Source of the DNA: an uncultured Clostridia bacterium
Lineage (GTDB): Bacteria; Bacillota; Clostridia; Monoglobales; Monoglobaceae
NCBI GenBank assembly: GCA_945878965.1
Contig: CAMCUJ010000010.1
Coordinates: forward strand, 1 to 13,393
Reading direction: 5' to 3'
DNA length: 13,393 nt
How positions within the stretch are numbered: the stretch's first letter is position 1; each line of letters starts with the position of its first letter. Positions 6,951 to 13,393 of the stretch are shown piece by piece. The translations under genes and the position numbers were made by a program. Under the pieces are notes generated by a model. It worked only from the letters and a program-made list of their open reading frames with translations. It was not told the origin of the DNA and did no database searches.

Positions 6951-7672
6951 TATAATACTCCTCTGCTGAAATTTATATTAGCCTTTCTCGCCTGACTGCA
7001 TAATTCACGAACGTTAAGATTGTATAATTTCCCGTCCTTAATAAAATGTGTTCCGCATTGTCTAAACTCAAAACTTACATTATGTGAAATACATTGCTCT
7101 CTTATATTTAAAATCCATTCATAATTAAGCGGTCTTGCGTTTCTGTCTGACTCGCCGCCTGCGACTACAAGCTCTGTATTATCAAGATAGGGAGAAATAT
7201 CTATATCTTCAATTAAAGGCTGGCAAATAATATTTCTATGCTTAATAGGCAGCTTATTAAAAATAGAAAGCCTATAATCCGCAAGCTCTTGATTTTCAAC
7301 AGTGCAGCCAACAGTGACATTATCATATCCGTCATACCAGTCCGAAGGAATAATATCGGCAAAACGTTCAATACGCTTTGTTAAAAACAAAAAATTCAAA
7401 TCCGAGCGTTCCCATATCATATTCCAACATTCTTTTCGCCATTCATCGGCTTCTTCAATCAAAAAGTCTGTAGAAAAACAAAGATATACAATTTGTCCGG
7501 ATTTCATTTTATATTCACCGTTTTTCTTTTTCTCAACAGGTGCGTAAAATTTATCGGTCTTTATTATTTCATTTGTGTCTATTCCTCTTTTTGCATCACC
7601 CTTATGTATATAACAATACTTACAGCCCTCGCTATGGCGGTGACAGCCTCTCCATGGATTCCAAAAAGCCAT
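6950..7672 (-). CDS. DUF5131 (phage Gp37/Gp68-type) radical SAM-like protein
   Basis: A 240-aa protein of the DUF5131 family, first named from mycobacteriophage Gp37/Gp68 and of unknown chemistry. Its N-terminus carries FWNPWRGC...GCKYCY with C10, C17 and C20 in a CX6CX2C spacing, the family's three-Cys motif, which is thought to bind a 4Fe-4S cluster as in radical SAM enzymes. Other family marks are FLTKR (96-100), VGCTVENQ (121-128), PLIEDI (152-157) and VVAGGESDRNARP (169-181). The start is backed by GAAAGGA about 9 bases upstream. It lies 26 bp after the SPL-like radical SAM gene in the same direction, and its stop overlaps the start of a 54-aa ORF. Known homologs occur in phages, plasmids and chromosomes, often with a partner gene, so a mobile or defence-related origin is possible but unproven. 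Confidence 0.85.
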   Translation of the reverse strand: MAFWNPWRGCHRHSEGCKYCYIHKGDAKRGIDTNEIIKTDKFYAPVEKKKNGEYKMKSGQIVYLCFSTDFLIEEADEWRKECWNMIWERSDLNFLFLTKRIERFADIIPSDWYDGYDNVTVGCTVENQELADYRLSIFNKLPIKHRNIICQPLIEDIDISPYLDNTELVVAGGESDRNARPLNYEWILNIREQCISHNVSFEFRQCGTHFIKDGKLYNLNVRELCSQARKANINFSRGVL

Positions 7673-7698
7673 ACAAATTCATCCTTTCGGTTTTTATC

Positions 7699-8583
7699 TC
7701 AATTATATCTACTATCGAACATTGACAGCTGTTCTTCAATACATTTATCCTCAAATGTATTCAAAAACTCAAATATGCGGTCATTATTATGAACTATTCC
7801 GTAATTCTCGCATTTATTATGAAATAGCTCCATTAATTCAATACTACTTGGACTATCAATTATGTATCTGCTGCCATATTTATTTATGTAGCGTTCTTTA
7901 AGTCCGGGAAAATGCCGATCTAACTGCTTATAAAAATATTCTCTGTTTCCGGCTCTAAGAGTAAGTCCCATTCCGAAACAGATAACACCGTAAACCTTTG
8001 CCTCTATGCAATAATCAAGTATTCCCGAAATATTAGCTTTAGTATCATTAATAAAAGGAAGTATCGGACTAAGCCACACAACAGTGGGTATTCCCTCATC
8101 ACGAAGCTTCTTTAATACCTCGAAACGCTCCCTCGTAGTGCTTACATTAGGCTCAAGCTTTCCGCACAGGTTCTCATCATAGGTAGTCAGAGTCATCTGT
8201 ACCACACATTTTGTCCTCTCATTTATCTTTTTAAGCAAATCAATATCTCTTAAAATTCGGCTTGATTTTGTTATCAGAGTAACTCCAAAACCATATTTAT
8301 AAATTAGCTCCAATGCCTTTCTTACGTTTCCAAGCTCTGTTTCCAAAGGAATATACGGATCGGTCATTGAACCTGTACCTATCATACATTTTTTACGCTT
8401 GCTTTTGAGTGCTTTTTCAAGCAGTTCAACAGCATTTTCCTTAACCTCTATATCTTCAAAATCATGCTCCATATTATAACATAAGCTTCTCGAATCACAA
8501 TATATACAGCCATGAAGACAACCCCTGTATAAGTTCATTCCGTTTTTTGCCGATAATATTCCCTTAACTTTTACATAATGCAT
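7699..8583 (-). CDS. SPL-like radical SAM protein (COG1533/SplB group)
   Basis: A 294-aa radical SAM enzyme of the spore-photoproduct-lyase-like group. The cluster motif RGCLHGCIYCD supplies C22, C26 and C29 in the classical CX3CX2C spacing that binds a 4Fe-4S cluster and S-adenosylmethionine. The GTGSMTDPYIPLE segment (69-81), LITKSSR (103-109) and WLSPILPFIND (170-180) are typical of the COG1533 group. True spore photoproduct lyase has a longer N-terminal part and a fourth conserved Cys, so SplB itself is not claimed; the substrate is unknown. The ATG at 8583 is chosen over the in-frame ATG at 8598 because AGGGTGAG sits just upstream of 8583 while nothing like a Shine-Dalgarno precedes 8598. 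It is the first gene of an operon with a DUF5131 protein and a small ORF, driven by a clear promoter and divergent from trpB. Confidence 0.88.
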   Translation of the reverse strand: MHYVKVKGILSAKNGMNLYRGCLHGCIYCDSRSLCYNMEHDFEDIEVKENAVELLEKALKSKRKKCMIGTGSMTDPYIPLETELGNVRKALELIYKYGFGVTLITKSSRILRDIDLLKKINERTKCVVQMTLTTYDENLCGKLEPNVSTTRERFEVLKKLRDEGIPTVVWLSPILPFINDTKANISGILDYCIEAKVYGVICFGMGLTLRAGNREYFYKQLDRHFPGLKERYINKYGSRYIIDSPSSIELMELFHNKCENYGIVHNNDRIFEFLNTFEDKCIEEQLSMFDSRYN

Positions 8584-8609
8584 AATACTCACCCTCATTT
8601 TATTATGAT

Positions 8610-8638
8610 ATTATATTTTATCGCAACAAACATGTCAG
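8610..8638 (-). promoter_or_regulatory. Promoter of the radical SAM operon
   Basis: On the minus strand, -35 CTGACA (8633-8638, five of six consensus bases) and -10 TATAAT (8610-8615) are separated by 17 bases. Transcription would start near 8603, leaving a leader of only about 20 bases. A direct repeat ATGTCA at 8632-8637 and 8643-8648 overlaps the -35 with an 11-base period and could be an operator. A second, weaker candidate (TATAAT at 8700-8705, TTGCAC 17 bases upstream) lies further out. Confidence 0.72.
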
Positions 8639-8752
8639 CAGTATGTCATCATTATCAGTCATTTCTCTATCGGATTTTTTTAATTCAGTCTTTAAAAAAA
8701 TTATATCATACTATTGTAAGCGGTGCAACAAAAATATTTTAAATCTTTTAAC

Positions 8753-8783
8753 AAATTAATTGAAAATTAATTGAAAATTAATT
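8753..8783 (+). repeat. Short tandem repeat AAATTAATTGA, 2.8 copies
   Basis: The 11-bp unit occurs at 8753-8763 and 8764-8774, with a partial third copy at 8775-8783. It is A/T-only apart from one G per unit. Each junction creates a TTGAAA hexamer, and the second of these serves as the -35 of trpB. It could act as an UP-element or operator, or may be slippage-derived low-complexity DNA. Confidence 0.7.
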
Positions 8784-8799
8784 TAAGATATGATATAAT
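8771..8799 (+). promoter_or_regulatory. Promoter of the stand-alone trpB gene
   Basis: TTGAAA (8771-8776, four of six consensus bases) and TATAAT (8794-8799) are separated by 17 bases. The start would be near 8806, giving a leader of about 40 bases. That leader is too short for a T-box or trp attenuator, so Trp-responsive RNA control is unlikely here. Confidence 0.72.
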
Positions 8800-8845
8800 T
8801 AAAAGTAATAATTTATTTTTTAGCAGAAAGGATATGGATATTAAT

Positions 8846-10057
8846 ATGGATTACAGAACATATCTTAAAAACTATCCTGATAAGGACGGAAAATTCGGAG
8901 AATACGGCGGAAGCTTTCTTCCGGATGAACTTATACCGGCATTTGAGGAAATAGATGAGGCATACAAAACAATATGCCACTCTGCAAAGTTTATAAATGA
9001 GCTTCGCAGAATAAGAAAAGAATTTCAGGGACGTCCAACCCCTGTTTACCACTGCGAAAGGCTTTCAGAGCTTTTAGGCACATGCCAGATTTACTTAAAA
9101 AGAGAGGACTTAAATCACACGGGTGCACACAAGCTTAACCACTGTATGGGCGAGGGTCTTCTTGCAAAATATATGGGCAAAAAACGTTTAATTGCCGAAA
9201 CAGGTGCCGGACAGCACGGTGTTGCACTTGCAACTGCCGCCGCATACTTCGGACTTGAATGTGAAATTCATATGGGCGAGGTTGATATTGCAAAACAAGC
9301 ACCAAATGTTACACGTATGAAGATACTCGGTGCAAAGGTAGTTCCGGTAACTCACGGTCTTAAAACCCTTAAAGAAGCAGTTGATTCGGCTTTTGAATCA
9401 TATGCTAAAAATTACAAGGACTCTATCTACTGCATAGGCTCGGCACTTGGTCCACATCCGTTCCCTTTAATGGTAAGAGATTTCCAGATGGTAATCGGAC
9501 AGGAGGCACGAGAACAATTCCTTGAGATGACAGGAATATTGCCTGATATAGTTTGTGCCTGCGTAGGCGGAGGAAGCAACTCAATAGGAATGTTTACACC
9601 ATTTCTTAATGACCCTGTGAAAATTGTAGGAGTCGAACCAACAGGCAGAGGTCTTGATGTCGGCGACCATGCCGCAAGTATTACCTATGGAACAAAGGGT
9701 GTACTTCACGGATTTGAAAGCTATCTTCTTCAGGACGAGAACGGTAATCCTCAGCCTGTATATTCAATCGCAAGCGGTCTTGACTATCCATCGGTAGGTC
9801 CTGAGCATGCATTCCTTAAAGATTTAGGAAGAATAGACTACGTTGGTATAAGCGACAAAGAAGCTGTTGACGCATTCTTTAAGCTTTCAAGATACGAGGG
9901 TATTATCCCTGCTCTTGAAAGCTCACACGCTATTGCTTATGCTATGAAAATTGCAAAGGAAAAAGGTGCGGATTCTATTCTTGTCAACTGCAGCGGCAGA
10001 GGTGACAAGGATGTTGACTATATAGTTGAAAAGTACGGCTACGGTGAAAACCTTTAA
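8846..10057 (+). CDS. trpB: Stand-alone tryptophan synthase beta chain (TrpB)
   Basis: A 403-aa PLP enzyme that joins indole and L-serine to make L-tryptophan. The PLP lysine is K96 (HTGAHK), the catalytic acid is E118 (AETGAGQHG), phosphate is held by GGGSN (241-245), the substrate loop has D297 (LQDE), and S383 (CSGRGDKD) contacts the pyridine nitrogen. Length and the [14 protein letters not shown] helix match classical TrpB1 rather than the longer TrpB2. Where classical enzymes have HK(I/T)N(N/Q)..GQ, this one reads HKLNHCMGE; as I recall this is shared by a gut-Clostridia subgroup. The ATG at 8846 fits family N-termini and follows AAAGGA by 13 bases; the ATG at 8834 would leave only 2 bases. 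No trpA or other trp gene is nearby, so indole salvage with serine is a reasonable inference. It is divergent from the radical SAM operon. Confidence 0.93.
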   Translation: MDYRTYLKNYPDKDGKFGEYGGSFLPDELIPAFEEIDEAYKTICHSAKFINELRRIRKEFQGRPTPVYHCERLSELLGTCQIYLKREDLNHTGAHKLNHCMGEGLLAKYMGKKRLIAETGAGQHGVALATAAAYFGLECEIHMGEVDIAKQAPNVTRMKILGAKVVPVTHGLKTLKEAVDSAFESYAKNYKDSIYCIGSALGPHPFPLMVRDFQMVIGQEAREQFLEMTGILPDIVCACVGGGSNSIGMFTPFLNDPVKIVGVEPTGRGLDVGDHAASITYGTKGVLHGFESYLLQDENGNPQPVYSIASGLDYPSVGPEHAFLKDLGRIDYVGISDKEAVDAFFKLSRYEGIIPALESSHAIAYAMKIAKEKGADSILVNCSGRGDKDVDYIVEKYGYGENL

Positions 10058-10100
10058 ATCAATATATTGTATGATTTGTAATGTGTAATGCGTAATTAAT

Positions 10101-10140
10101 AAAAAAATCGGAGCTGTAATTGAAATCAGCTCCGTTTTTT
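10101..10140. terminator. Bidirectional intrinsic terminator between trpB and the CarD-family gene
   Basis: CGGAGCTG (10109-10116) and CAGCTCCG (10127-10134) form a perfect 8-bp stem with a 10-base loop. It is flanked by seven A's on the left (10101-10107) and six T's on the right (10135-10140), so it provides a T-run in both directions and can end both convergent transcripts. Confidence 0.88.
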
Positions 10141-10221
10141 CTTTAGAATATAACTATTTCTTATTATTCCTTTTGCTTGTTCAAAAGGAAGCGAAAACTA
10201 CAGTCGGGAATGCCGCCGCTC

Positions 10222-10722
10222 TCAAGCACCTAAAGCAGAGGTTATGAAGTCAAAAACCTCAGTTTTTTCGATATTAAGAACATGCGAAAACTCCTCATAA
10301 AGCAGTTTTTCCGCATCTCTAAAGAATTTCTCATCAACTGCATGAAGCTTTTTGCCTTCGCTTCGTTTCTTTTTTTCCATAAAATAAACCGCTTTTATCA
10401 TTTTAACTATTTCTTCACGGTTTCCGGTTGTTAAAATTTCCTTATAATGATCCTTTCGCTTATTTTCGTCCTCAATCCATACACTTTCTTTATCAGGCAT
10501 AGTCTTAATCAATGCATATACCTCATCAATAGTCAATACAGGTCTGATTTTTGATGTCAGCTTTTCATTATTGACAGGAACAAAAAGTGTAGATTTAGAA
10601 TCATATATAGGTCTTAAAACATAATATTCTTCCTTACTCCCGCCAAAGTTTTTCATTGAAATCTCCGTAATCTCACATACTCCATAGCACGAATAAAGCA
10701 CAACATCATTTACACAAAACAT
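10222..10722 (-). CDS. CarD-family transcriptional regulator
   Basis: A 166-aa protein of the CarD/CdnL/TRCF family. Residues 1-60 form the Tudor-like RNA polymerase interaction domain (FCVNDVVLYSCYGVCEI, then YYVLRPIYDSKSTLFVPV), which in characterised members binds the RNA polymerase beta subunit and alters open-complex stability. Residues 65-162 are predicted helical and basic/acidic (MEKKKRSEGKK at 115-125), matching the C-terminal DNA-binding part. Length agrees with family members. The start is supported by AGGACGG about 10 bases upstream. It appears to be a single-gene unit with its own promoter and shares a bidirectional terminator with trpB. Target promoters are unknown; it may be a general rather than gene-specific modulator. 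Confidence 0.88.
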   Translation of the reverse strand: MFCVNDVVLYSCYGVCEITEISMKNFGGSKEEYYVLRPIYDSKSTLFVPVNNEKLTSKIRPVLTIDEVYALIKTMPDKESVWIEDENKRKDHYKEILTTGNREEIVKMIKAVYFMEKKKRSEGKKLHAVDEKFFRDAEKLLYEEFSHVLNIEKTEVFDFITSALGA

Positions 10723-10771
10723 ATTAATTAACCGTCCTATTCTTAATTCGGAGCATAATACCCCTAATAAT

Positions 10772-10800
10772 ATTATAATAGAAAAAATAAATTTATGTAA
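10772..10800 (-). promoter_or_regulatory. Possible promoter of the CarD-family gene
   Basis: On the minus strand a perfect -10 TATAAT (10772-10777) is preceded by a weak -35 candidate, ATTACA, at an 18-base spacing. The transcript would start about 45 bases before the ATG. The -35 matches consensus at only four of six bases, so confidence is moderate. Confidence 0.45.
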
Positions 10801-10857
10801 TAGGCATTTTAAATAAATTTAATTCGTAAATTTTGCACTCGAATTTATGAAAAACTC

Positions 10858-10885
10858 AAAAAGAACCCGAACATAGTCCGAGTCC
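10858..10885 (-). terminator. Intrinsic terminator of the CBM6-rhodanese protein gene
   Basis: On the minus strand GGACTCGGAC and GTTCGGGTTC (10876-10885 and 10863-10872) pair over ten positions with three G.U pairs and a 3-base loop, followed by five T's (complement of 10858-10862). It lies about 64 bases past the stop codon of the large gene. The hairpin is stable only in the minus-strand RNA, which matches that gene's direction. Confidence 0.72.
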
Positions 10886-10948
10886 TTTTATGACTTTTTC
10901 ATTTCCCCAAATTATTATCTAAGACCGTTAACTTAGGTTTAATAATTT

Positions 10949-13393
10949 TTAAAGTAAATTATCTATACTTCCAAGATTATATACATTTTCATATCCCATA
11001 GCCTTTGCTGTTTCAAGAGCCCTAAGTGCTCTTGTTCCTGCTGAGCAGTAGAATATAAGCACTGTATCCTTTGAGTATGAAGAAAGTCCCTCTTCAATCT
11101 CATCAACCGGAATGTTTACCGAACCTTCAACAGATTTTTCTGCAAATTCTTCCGCACTGCGAACATCCACAAGCACAGCACCGTTTAATGCCATCACTCT
11201 TGCTTCTTCCGCTGCAATAGTATCTCCACCAATATCACTCATATTAATTTCAATATCGGTTACTCCGTTTGTAACGGTCATAACTCCATCGATTATGCTC
11301 ATATTCTTAATATCAATGTCGCATATCTTTTTAAGCTTATAGCACTTAGCACAATCCGTAAAAACTGCAAGCAATCCATTATCGCATCCTGCATAAAGTC
11401 TGCCCTTATACTCAGCAAGCTTATTTATCTTAAGTGCCGCATTAATGTAATCAACATCAGCCTCTGCAAAATAATCTGTGCTTAACTGAACCTTAATATC
11501 ATCTGTAATTACCGACCATACCTTTGTTTCGCCTGTTACATCATTCTCTGTAAGTACAACATTTGAACCATTCCATGTTGCAAACTGTACAGGTCTGTCA
11601 ACACCCTCTGCAGCTTCATTGTCCAAACCCGGCGTTACAGCTTCGACAGATGCTGTTTCAGCTTTGCCGTAGTACTCGACTATGATTGCAAGTAACTGCT
11701 TACTACTCTTTCCGCCATATACATATACAGGGTTAGTTGTATCGGTTGTATCTAAATTAAATGCGGTAATCTGATCATCAACACCAATACCTGTTATCTT
11801 ATTTTCGCCCTGCTCAATATACATATCTCTGCCCTTAGCACCGGCAAATACTACTGTTACATTGCAAGCTGATTTCGGAGTAAAGTATAGATTTCTCTTT
11901 TTCTTACCGCCTTCACCTGCCTGCCATCCCTGGGTAAAGCTATAGTTATAAATATTTTCATTTACATCGGAATAAGTATAATTTGCACTCTTATTTGCAA
12001 TTGTCCATCCGCCATAACCGCTTAAACCGTTTACAGTGGTTGTATAAGCTGTTCCGTCTGTTCCGCCCGTTAGTACAGAATAATCATTACCATATGTATA
12101 CTGAGTATTAAGTGTGTAAACAACTATCTCACTGTCAAGCGGTGTAGTATATGCCTTAGTTACCGGTATTGCAAGCGGTGTAATATCAGTTAGACTCTTC
12201 CAGATATAAAGAGTTACATCTTCATTCGGAGCAGCTCCTGTTGAAATTTCATATTCGCCTGTACCTTTAACCGAAGTTGTTGCTATGTTCTTAAGAGTTC
12301 CGTTTGCATCCTTAACTACAGATACCATAGTAACCTCTGTAGCAAGTGTGCTGCCACGATAGCTTAATGTAGCCTTCATTCTTCCGTTTGTCTTGTTAAG
12401 AACCTTATCAATAACATATGGCACTTCATCATCATTCTCAATATAGTTCATTCTGATGTAGTCAAGATTTACGCCATTTGTCTGAACATAAATTGTTGCA
12501 CAGCCATATTCATCAAGCTTACCTTCAAGAAGTGCTGCATCAAGGGTTTCTTTCTTAAGGTCAAGCTCGCTTGTTGCCCATGTACCCCATGCACCTGTAG
12601 CATTTGGAGTACCTTGTGCCACAAGATTTCCAGGATTTGTATTCTTATCAAGACTTATATTGATAGTTCCGGCATTCTTGCCCGCATATCTTACCATAAT
12701 GCTGTCAAGGTTAGAAAGCTTAACCGACTTATACTCCATCCAAGTATCACCTGTACTTCCGGCATTAAAGCCGCCGCTTGGTGTACCCTGTGAATCATTA
12801 AGCGTTGCACCGTTTCCGTTATCGGCATACTCTGCCTCAATCTGCATATTAATCTGTACCATTAATCTTCCGCAGGTCTTTTCCTCAATATTTGCCGCTG
12901 TAAGCTGAACTATACCGTTACCGTATACAGTAAGTATACCTGTTGTACTGTCAACCTCTGCAACCTTACGTACAGAATCGTCAAACTTCTTTATCTGCCA
13001 AATAATCTTAGAATTATCAACTACATTTCCGTCTTTGTCTTTAGCCTGCAATTGTATTCCTGTGTAAGGAGCCGCATTTGTAACAGTTCCTTCTGCACCG
13101 TCAAACATTGGAATACCGCCATCACGATAATCTATAGCACCCTTTTCAATGAATTTATCATTTTCGGATACTATGCTGTAGCTCTCTGTTAAGTTATCCA
13201 TTACAACAGAATTAAGGTCATTTATAGCCTTTGCAACAGCTATATTAAGCTCATCTCTTGTTGCAATTGTATCACAAGCTGTCACTGCATCATTATAAAT
13301 CTTAGTAACTGATTCCCAGTTAGCATCTGAGTATGCTGCCTCAGGAAGCTTCTCATATTCAGCTCTAAGAGTTGCCTTCGCATTTGCAATATC
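10949..13393 (-). CDS. Large CBM6-containing protein with C-terminal rhodanese domain (5' end outside window)
   Basis: The visible 814 codons are the C-terminal part; the frame stays open to the window edge, so the GTG at 13285 is not the start. Numbering from the edge: about 1-62 is helical and Ala/Lys-rich, like FIVAR-type surface repeats; 106-186 is a Big/Ig-like domain; 186-319 is a CBM6 carbohydrate-binding module (GGFNAGSTGDTWMEYKSV ... LDYIRMNYI); 327-418 is a beta domain ending LYIWKSLTDITPL, common in clostridial CAZymes; 422-576 is a further beta-rich module; 596-722 is an unrecognised beta-rich stretch with Cys at 670, 681, 684 and 691; 724-814 is a rhodanese domain (AVLVDVRSAEEFAE, then FYCSAGTRA with catalytic C783). 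Extracellular polysaccharide binding is inferred from the modules. Any signal peptide, catalytic domain or SLH/dockerin anchor would lie upstream, unseen. There is no LPXTG or TM at the C-terminus. The rhodanese fusion is unusual and appears functional. Confidence 0.85.
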   Translation of the reverse strand, partial: DIANAKATLRAEYEKLPEAAYSDANWESVTKIYNDAVTACDTIATRDELNIAVAKAINDLNSVVMDNLTESYSIVSENDKFIEKGAIDYRDGGIPMFDGAEGTVTNAAPYTGIQLQAKDKDGNVVDNSKIIWQIKKFDDSVRKVAEVDSTTGILTVYGNGIVQLTAANIEEKTCGRLMVQINMQIEAEYADNGNGATLNDSQGTPSGGFNAGSTGDTWMEYKSVKLSNLDSIMVRYAGKNAGTINISLDKNTNPGNLVAQGTPNATGAWGTWATSELDLKKETLDAALLEGKLDEYGCATIYVQTNGVNLDYIRMNYIENDDEVPYVIDKVLNKTNGRMKATLSYRGSTLATEVTMVSVVKDANGTLKNIATTSVKGTGEYEISTGAAPNEDVTLYIWKSLTDITPLAIPVTKAYTTPLDSEIVVYTLNTQYTYGNDYSVLTGGTDGTAYTTTVNGLSGYGGWTIANKSANYTYSDVNENIYNYSFTQGWQAGEGGKKKRNLYFTPKSACNVTVVFAGAKGRDMYIEQGENKITGIGVDDQITAFNLDTTDTTNPVYVYGGKSSKQLLAIIVEYYGKAETASVEAVTPGLDNEAAEGVDRPVQFATWNGSNVVLTENDVTGETKVWSVITDDIKVQLSTDYFAEADVDYINAALKINKLAEYKGRLYAGCDNGLLAVFTDCAKCYKLKKICDIDIKNMSIIDGVMTVTNGVTDIEINMSDIGGDTIAAEEARVMALNGAVLVDVRSAEEFAEKSVEGSVNIPVDEIEEGLSSYSKDTVLIFYCSAGTRALRALETAKAMGYENVYNLGSIDNLL

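Noticed and set aside
6786..6952. The 54-aa ORF as a frameshifted tail of the DUF5131 gene
   Set aside because: The DUF5131 protein already has the normal family length and conserved C-terminal motifs, and the ORF has its own start and ribosome site.
7699..8583. Calling the SPL-like gene spore photoproduct lyase (splB)
   Set aside because: It shares the group fold and CX3CX2C motif but lacks the longer N-terminal part and a convincing equivalent of the SplB fourth catalytic Cys.
8771..8845. Upstream extension of trpB to 8771 or 8834
   Set aside because: The longer frame starts within the promoter itself, and the ATG at 8834 is only 2 bases from the Shine-Dalgarno. The family N-terminus matches the ATG at 8846.
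10949..13285. Treating the GTG at 13285 as the true start of the CBM6-rhodanese gene
   Set aside because: The frame continues without a stop for 36 more codons to the window edge with similar helical composition, and there is no signal peptide after the GTG.

Overview
This AT-rich window looks like the chromosome of an anaerobic, probably gut-dwelling Clostridia-type Firmicute (Oscillospirales or Lachnospirales-like). The grounds are strong Shine-Dalgarno sites, the ftsE-ftsX-M23 hydrolase cluster, a YtvI-type permease (a family tied to sporulation in Firmicutes), an archaeal-type phosphoglycerate mutase, a CarD-family regulator and a large CBM6-bearing protein typical of polysaccharide degraders. 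The exact taxon cannot be fixed from the sequence alone. No tRNA, rRNA, CRISPR array, transposase or integrase is visible.

Layout. (1) Positions 43-2840, minus strand: ftsE, ftsX and a coiled-coil M23 peptidoglycan hydrolase, the ABC-type module that switches on septal wall cleavage during division. (2) Positions 2841-3047: an intergenic patch with two degenerate, oppositely oriented hairpin repeats. (3) Positions 3048-4133, minus: a PucR/CdaR-type regulator, divergent from (4) positions 4395-6780, plus: apgM-type phosphoglycerate mutase and a YtvI/AI-2E-type membrane protein, ending in a clear terminator. Near-consensus promoters for both directions lie in the 261-bp gap. (5) Positions 6786-8583, minus: an SPL-like radical SAM protein, a DUF5131 (phage Gp37/Gp68-type) protein with its own three-Cys motif, and a previously uncalled 54-aa ORF that starts in a TAATG overlap. 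(6) Positions 8846-10057, plus: a stand-alone tryptophan synthase beta chain, divergent from the radical SAM operon, each with a good promoter. (7) Positions 10222-10722, minus: a CarD-family protein, convergent with trpB over a shared bidirectional terminator. (8) Positions 10949-13393, minus: the 3' part of a large gene cut by the window edge, encoding a helical repeat segment, a Big-like domain, CBM6, further beta-rich modules and, unexpectedly, a C-terminal rhodanese domain with an intact active-site loop.

Most of the window is core-genome material. The parts most worth following up are the rhodanese fused to a carbohydrate-binding (presumably extracellular) protein, with a four-cysteine cluster just before it, and the compact radical SAM / DUF5131 / small-ORF operon. 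Several start codons were moved from the longest open frame on the basis of ribosome binding sites: ftsX to 2161, the PucR-type regulator to 4133, the SPL-like gene to 8583 and trpB to 8846.
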